Part shown: positions 6,817-10,911 of the stretch, piece by piece
How positions within the stretch are numbered: position 1 is the stretch's first letter
How the letters are laid out: every line of letters begins with the position of its first letter
Assembly (NCBI GenBank): GCA_016205085.1
Contig: JACQJN010000086.1
Coordinates: 1 to 10,911 of the forward strand
Direction: 5' to 3'
DNA from: Elusimicrobiota bacterium
Lineage (GTDB): Bacteria; Elusimicrobiota; Elusimicrobia; JACQJN01
Length of the DNA stretch: 10,911 bases
Notes under the pieces: generated by a model
What the model was told of the DNA's origin: nothing
Database searches by the model: none
Seen by the model: the letters and a program-made list of their open reading frames with translations, nothing else
Program-made: the position numbers and the translations under genes

Positions 6817-7746
6817 CTATGGCAGCAAAAAGGGAACGGATCGTGGAAGAACGCTGAAAGAGGCGGGAAGTTTTCCCAAAGCTTCTCCATCCACATTCAG
6901 GCAGATATCTTCTTTCTCTAACGGCCTTGCCTCCACATGCTTAGCCTGTTGATAAATGATCCCGGGAAAACCTATATGTCCCCCCCAGTAAACCTTAGGA
7001 AGTTGGGTTAGAAGTTGTCTACGGTTCAGATCGCCTATACAAACGATGTCCAAGAGACCATCCTCCGCATCCGCTCGCGGAGCAATTCTCATCCCACCCC
7101 CCGTACTGGAGGTGTTGGCCAAAATAACGGAATGGAATCGGCTCTCGGCCAGCGGCTTCCCATCCAGAACGATATGGATTTCTCTGGCTCGAGACTTTAT
7201 CAAAGCAGACCAGGAAGCCAAAAGATAGGAGATTTTTCCTCCCCATCGCTTGCCCGTCTTCTCCAGACGATGAGCCACATCCCCAGCCAATCCAAAGGCG
7301 GCCATATTGATGAAAAACCTCTCCTTTTGAGCTCCGTCTCCATCCACATACTGAACCCTTCCAGCATCCAGATATCTGACGGAAACACTTCCAACAATCT
7401 CCAGAATCTGATCCAGGCGGCGGGACAACCTTACATGCCTGGCAAAATCACAGCCTGAACCCGCAGGAAAAAATCCTAACATCAATTTTTTCCGCACCAA
7501 ATCGGATAAGGACAAGAATCCATGCACCACATCCCCCAAAGTCCCATCACCCCCCACTGCGACAATTTTGGAAAAACCTTTTGCCACAGCCTCCTTAATC
7601 AGGACAGACGCATCCCCCCTCCCACGAGTGAGCCAGGCCTCGCTTTTTGCGAAACGCTTTAAAACTTGTTCCTCCGCATTCTCCCACAACCTGCCCGCCT
7701 TTCCGTGTCCCGCAGCAGAATTTACAATGAAAAGTATCTTATCCAT
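6817..7746 (-). CDS. Diacylglycerol/lipid kinase family protein (YegS/DagK type)
   Basis: The protein has 309 residues with the full layout of the bacterial soluble lipid-kinase family (DAGK catalytic domain plus C-terminal beta domain). It opens with ILFIVNSAAGHGKAG, followed by the nucleotide-binding GGDGTLGDVVHG (65-76), PAGSGCDFAR (94-103), NMAAFGLAGDVA (147-158), RIAPRADAEDGLLDI (220-234, metal and catalytic region) and VDGE (285-288). Members phosphorylate diacylglycerol, phosphatidylglycerol or sphingoid bases with ATP at the inner face of the membrane; which one applies here cannot be told. The usual G-T-G-N-D-F-A-R motif reads G-S-G-C-D-F-A-R. The ATG overlaps the end of the upstream AIR-synthase-like gene by 8 bases, with no good Shine-Dalgarno sequence. 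The methyltransferase starts 2 bases after its TAG. Confidence 0.92.
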   Translation of the reverse strand: MDKILFIVNSAAGHGKAGRLWENAEEQVLKRFAKSEAWLTRGRGDASVLIKEAVAKGFSKIVAVGGDGTLGDVVHGFLSLSDLVRKKLMLGFFPAGSGCDFARHVRLSRRLDQILEIVGSVSVRYLDAGRVQYVDGDGAQKERFFINMAAFGLAGDVAHRLEKTGKRWGGKISYLLASWSALIKSRAREIHIVLDGKPLAESRFHSVILANTSSTGGGMRIAPRADAEDGLLDIVCIGDLNRRQLLTQLPKVYWGGHIGFPGIIYQQAKHVEARPLEKEDICLNVDGEALGKLPASFSVLPRSVPFLLP

Positions 7747-8764
7747 TCATTTTCAAGCGGTGACCCAGACACGCAATCTCATCCCGCTCAAACTTAGGGA
7801 AGGGAATAAATCGCTCTCCCTGTTTCAACACGACGCCATATTTTTTAGGAACCGCCCTCCCTATCACCGCCGCAGGAATTCCGGCTCTCCGAATCCCTCC
7901 CACCACCCTGGATGTGTCTCCGGACCCGCACGCGATCAAAAGTCCTCCCGAGGACAGAATCCCCAAAGGATCCAGATGATACATGCGGCATAGAATCTGC
8001 GCCTCACGGGATAATGCGATATTCTCGTTCTCAATCATAAACCCAACTCCAGAAGCCTGGGCCATTTCAAAAATCCCCGTAGAAAGCCCGCCTTCGGTGG
8101 GGTCGTGCATGGCATGAACCCTGCCTAATCGAATGGCCGCCAAAGCTTCCTTCACCACGCTGATATATTTCACAAATCCCAGGCAACGCCGAACAAACGC
8201 CTTGCCAAAACGGCGAGCCACCTCCCCTTTTCTCTCTCTGACAATCACAGAGGCTGCCTCCAATGCGGCCGACTTTGTAAAAATGAGACTATCCCCCACC
8301 CTGACCCCGGACGTGGCCAGGGGTCTTTTCCCTAAAACTTCCCCCAACATAAATCCCACGAGCACCGGCCTGGGAATACCTGCGGTAATCTCACAATGCC
8401 CTCCGATAGAACTTATCCCCAACACGCGGCAAGCCTTGTGGACTTGGCGAAAAATGTCCTCCGCCATTTTTGCGGTGGTTTTACCCTCAGGAAGCAGGGC
8501 CGAGCAAAGAAACCACCGTGGCTTGGCCCCACGGGTGGCGATATCGTTGGCATTCACCGCTACGGCATACCAGCCGATATCCTCAACGGCAAATGTAATG
8601 GGATCCGTCGTGGCCGCCAATAATTTATTACCAAACGAAACGACGGCAGCATCTTCTCCGATACCGGGACCCAGCACCACGCGCCGGTCCGATGCTTTGT
8701 ACTTGCGAAGGAGTCTTTCTAGCAAACTAGAAGGTAATTTCCCCACGGGAAAAGAGCCGATCAT
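7739..8764 (-). CDS. AIR synthase-related (PurM/HypE-like) protein, function unknown
   Basis: This 341-residue protein belongs to the PurM/HypE/ThiL/SelD fold, whose members bind ATP and phosphorylate or activate a carbonyl or similar group. Visible motifs are GEDAAVV (36-42), TTDPITF (52-58), NANDIATRGAKP (71-82, with the conserved ND of the ATP/Mg site), GGHCEIT (121-127), HDPTEGGL (220-227) and SSGGLL (271-276). HDPTEGG is characteristic of HypE-like members. HypE ends in a PRIC-type cysteine that carries the thiocyanate; here the C-terminus is CLGHRLKMNG with no terminal cysteine, and no hyp or hydrogenase genes are nearby, so I do not call it HypE. It also does not look like ThiL or SelD. 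The ATG overlaps the permease stop by 4 bases (ATGA); an AGGAG lies 12 bases upstream, a little far. Confidence 0.83.
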   Translation of the reverse strand: MIGSFPVGKLPSSLLERLLRKYKASDRRVVLGPGIGEDAAVVSFGNKLLAATTDPITFAVEDIGWYAVAVNANDIATRGAKPRWFLCSALLPEGKTTAKMAEDIFRQVHKACRVLGISSIGGHCEITAGIPRPVLVGFMLGEVLGKRPLATSGVRVGDSLIFTKSAALEAASVIVRERKGEVARRFGKAFVRRCLGFVKYISVVKEALAAIRLGRVHAMHDPTEGGLSTGIFEMAQASGVGFMIENENIALSREAQILCRMYHLDPLGILSSGGLLIACGSGDTSRVVGGIRRAGIPAAVIGRAVPKKYGVVLKQGERFIPFPKFERDEIACLGHRLKMNG

Positions 8765-10140
8765 GCGAGACCACGGCTCCTGACCAGGGAGTAACCATAG
8801 GCAAAAAGAGCCACCATCAATCCTGGGTAAATGGGTTCCAGACCCAGGGGTTTATAAGGTAAAAACATCCACACTAAAGAGGTCCCGCTCCCCCCCAACA
8901 TGATCCAGAAGGAATCCTGGGGTCTGGGTTTCCATTTTTGGGAATACCCCATACACAAGGGAAACAAGAGACCGGCCACCGCCACAGTGGCCAATGTATA
9001 CCATATATCCACGACCGACGGCAGCCAAAGGGCAATCAGAGTCCCCGCCACAATGGAAACAAAAAGCCCCCACTTCACATGCCCCTCCTCAGATAAACCC
9101 CGGATAGGCATAAATCGCCACACCAGATCCCGACCCAGAGTGGATGCCGAGAGAAACGCGAGGCTATTGAGGCTGGAGAATATGGTAGCCAACATGCCAA
9201 CATAGAAAAAACCTTTCCAGACAGAAGGCAATATTTTATCCGCCAATGCGGGGTAAGACAAAATGGGGTCGGATAGGTCAGGAAGAGCGGCCCGAGCATA
9301 GAGCCCAGCCACCATTGTAATGGCGTCAAAAAGAAACCAGAAAGGAATGGAGCAAACGATTCCCCATCGGGCTACCCGAATATCTTTAGCCGCAAGACAC
9401 CTCTGATAGAACGTGGGCTCCACCAAAGTCCAGAGTGCCAGAAACCACCAAGATCCGATATATCCCCATGTTTGTCCACCATCCCAACTCAGATGAAGAG
9501 CAGGTAGGTTCTCCTTGAGAAATCCAAATCCACCCCATTGAAAATAAGCCGCCACGGGAAGCACTGCCAAACCGCTGTACATGAGAATAAAATCCAGAAC
9601 ATCCGTCCGCACATCGGACCGAAACCCGCCCTGAAAGAGGTACGCCACGGAACAGACAATGACCAAAAACATGCTCAACCACATCGGTATTCCAATGATG
9701 GGCTTCAACAAAACCCAGAGCATCAAAAGATAGGGAGCCGGAGAAACTAAAAGCAGCAAAAGAATGGCCCCAACACCAGAAGCCTTGCGGTCGTAAAACT
9801 TTCCTAAAAGATCGGGAAGGGTCAACACTCCGGATGAGACGATACGTGGAGCCAAAAACCAAGCATACAAAAGAGCAAACACATAGTAAGGAAGTCCTAG
9901 CACCACCCAGTTCAAAATACCGTATCGATAAGAGTACTCTCCCACCCCCAAAACCCCGCCGTACCAAGTGGACACCAGTGTCGCCACAAAAATAGGAAGA
10001 GTCAGTTGTCGTCCACCCAAAAGAAAATCCGCCATCCCTCCCGATTTTTTCCGTCGAATAGCGGAAAAACCCACAACCATATTCGCCACAAAATACAGGA
10101 GGATAATACCGTAATCCAACCTGCTCAGTTCAAATTTCAT
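8761..10140 (-). CDS. Sodium:solute symporter (SSS) family permease
   Basis: The 459-residue protein is very hydrophobic, with about 12-13 predicted membrane helices, matching the LeuT-fold SSS family. It begins close to the first helix (about 9-27), followed by SGGMADFLLGGRQL (33-46), the usual cytoplasmic loop before helix 2. The family segment after helix 5 is present as QGGFRSDVRTDVLDFILM (170-187). FYQRCLAAKDIRVAR (244-258) matches the conserved QR-AAKD loop. IFSSLNSLAFLSASTLGRDL (320-339) is the sodium-site helix, with Ser322/Ser323 in the expected place. The solute is not predictable; relatives carry sugars, amino acids, pantothenate or organic acids. The ATG overlaps the peptidase gene stop by 11 bases, and the gene ends in an ATGA overlap with the next one. 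Confidence 0.92.
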   Translation of the reverse strand: MKFELSRLDYGIILLYFVANMVVGFSAIRRKKSGGMADFLLGGRQLTLPIFVATLVSTWYGGVLGVGEYSYRYGILNWVVLGLPYYVFALLYAWFLAPRIVSSGVLTLPDLLGKFYDRKASGVGAILLLLLVSPAPYLLMLWVLLKPIIGIPMWLSMFLVIVCSVAYLFQGGFRSDVRTDVLDFILMYSGLAVLPVAAYFQWGGFGFLKENLPALHLSWDGGQTWGYIGSWWFLALWTLVEPTFYQRCLAAKDIRVARWGIVCSIPFWFLFDAITMVAGLYARAALPDLSDPILSYPALADKILPSVWKGFFYVGMLATIFSSLNSLAFLSASTLGRDLVWRFMPIRGLSEEGHVKWGLFVSIVAGTLIALWLPSVVDIWYTLATVAVAGLLFPLCMGYSQKWKPRPQDSFWIMLGGSGTSLVWMFLPYKPLGLEPIYPGLMVALFAYGYSLVRSRGLA

Positions 10141-10911
10141 TATCTATCTCGTCCCTACGCCGAAGAACTCCCTTCTCAATAAACTGCGATTTTCCCCAAC
10201 GACGAAGGACAAAATTCTTGAAAACAATAGGATAAGTCACTGTGCTCTGATTTGACACCTCGGACTGACTCATCAACTGAATATGTAAATGTGGTTCGGA
10301 AGTATTCCCCGAGTTTCCACAGCGTCCTATCAACTGTCCCACCTGGACTCTATCCCCCACCTTAACTGTCACTGATTTTTGTTGAAGGTGGGCAAGTAAC
10401 GCAAATTTGTCCTTATCAAACTTTATTACCACATGATTCCCCTCTAGGTATTTAGTGTCACTCTTACCAATGGGCAAATCATTCCGCCGACCGACCGCTC
10501 TTACCACCTCCCCCTCCACGGGTGAATAAATTGGAGAACCAAACGCAAAATACTCTCCTGGCCGACTAGCATCCTGTCGATAGGTCAATGGCATTCTTCT
10601 GTGATACGGTGTTATGGTGGTGATTGACCAATTGACTGTTTCCTCCATGGACGACAAGCCATCGTCCTTTCACAGGCAAATCTATCTCCACACCATTTTG
10701 GGGAATACGCGAATCCAGTGTCTTAGTTAACTCAAAAAGCATAACTGCTATACCCAGCCCATAAGGGAAGTAAATTAATACCCACTTCCACAAATCATAC
10801 TCCTTCAAGTCTTTCCTGGGAAAAAAGTTAGCCCCGACAACAACCATAGCAGCCAGAACCAGCTGGACATAGTCACTACGACTAAGTTGGTGGGGTAGAA
10901 CACCTACGAAC
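10130..10911 (-). pseudogene. Membrane-anchored M23 (LytM-type) metallopeptidase, frameshifted and cut by window edge
   Basis: M23 peptidases cleave peptidoglycan cross-links in the periplasm or outside the cell. The upstream part is in one minus-strand frame, open from the right edge to TAG at 10566-10568. It shows one hydrophobic helix (about 10870-10820), a second (about 10793-10728), then GGNSQLVNHHH and QKNAIDL, the His and Asp zinc-ligand region. The downstream part, in the next frame, ends at 10130 and holds YFAFGSPIYSPVEGEVV, LLAHL, GDRVQVGQLIGRCGNSGN and EPHLHI, the rest of the domain. Joining the frames near 10569-10583 restores a continuous family-like protein. A TTG at 10657 would allow a 175-residue protein from the second frame alone, but it would lack two of three zinc ligands. 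GC is lower than in the neighbours. It could be a decayed gene or an assembly error. Confidence 0.8.
10569..10583 (-). other. Frameshift site inside the M23 peptidase gene
   Basis: On the minus strand the codons ATT GAC (Ile-Asp of the AIDL motif) end at 10584, and the same frame reaches TAG at 10568-10566 after five more codons. The frame one base further on continues the peptidase domain (QDASRPGEYFAFG). One surplus base, or two missing bases, in this 15-base interval would explain it; for example, dropping the A after TCG gives L-S-Q-D-A-S-R. The interval has no homopolymer run and no recognisable slippery heptamer, so neither a typical homopolymer read error nor a standard programmed frameshift is indicated. 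Confidence 0.7.

Noticed and set aside
7739..8764. Calling the PurM-fold gene hypE, thiL or selD
   Set aside because: It lacks the HypE terminal cysteine and any hyp neighbours, and its motifs do not fit thiamine-monophosphate kinase or selenophosphate synthetase well enough for a name.
8133..8783. 216-residue plus-strand open frame opposite the AIR-synthase-like gene
   Set aside because: It lies wholly antisense to a gene with clear family motifs, has no recognisable domain and a low-complexity Ser/Thr/Pro/Arg composition typical of a shadow frame.
9386..9967. 193-residue minus-strand open frame inside the permease gene
   Set aside because: It is an alternative frame of the same strand as a well-supported SSS permease, with Cys/Gly/Arg-rich noise and no family motif.
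10130..10657. An intact 175-residue M23 peptidase starting at TTG 10657
   Set aside because: Its first 30 or so residues are an out-of-frame reading of the conserved NHH...AIDL region, so it would lack two zinc ligands; the frameshifted longer gene explains both frames.

Overview
The window comes from a diderm (Gram-negative type) bacterium. It carries a type IV pilus secretin with its inner-membrane alignment subcomplex, which makes no sense without an outer membrane. By eye GC is around 50%, coding is very dense, and few start codons have a good Shine-Dalgarno sequence. I cannot assign a phylum. I see no rRNA, tRNA, CRISPR array, insertion sequence or phage gene, and no gene-free stretch longer than about 35 bases.

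Left half, plus strand (1-6068). A collinear run pilM-pilN-pilO-pilP-pilQ encodes the pilus assembly platform that links the cytoplasmic actin-like PilM, through PilN and PilO in the inner membrane and PilP in the periplasm, to the PilQ secretin. pilM is cut by the left edge, and its frame stays open to base 2. Only 31 bases after pilQ come two polyamine genes: a pyruvoyl-dependent arginine decarboxylase (arginine to agmatine) and an agmatinase (agmatine to putrescine and urea). Spacing throughout is -4 to +31 bases, so all seven could be one transcript.

Right half, minus strand (10911 down to 5984). A second tightly packed cluster is read from right to left: a membrane-anchored M23 (LytM-type) metallopeptidase, a sodium:solute symporter family permease, an AIR-synthase/HypE-like ATP-binding protein, a diacylglycerol/lipid kinase and a class I SAM-dependent methyltransferase. 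Neighbours overlap by 11, 4 and 8 bases or are 2 bases apart, as expected for translational coupling. The substrates of the last four are unknown. The two clusters converge and overlap by 85 bases at their 3' ends.

The most notable point is that the M23 gene is broken by a frameshift near 10569-10583. Its membrane segments and first zinc-ligand motif lie in one frame, and the rest of the peptidase domain lies in another. The intact-looking 175-residue reading frame would lack two of the three zinc ligands. Other points of interest are a HypE-like protein without the HypE C-terminal cysteine, an undefined five-gene unit, and a 14-base self-complementary stretch in the convergent overlap that encodes the same peptide (FLARN) on both strands. 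I found no convincing new defence system or mobile element.
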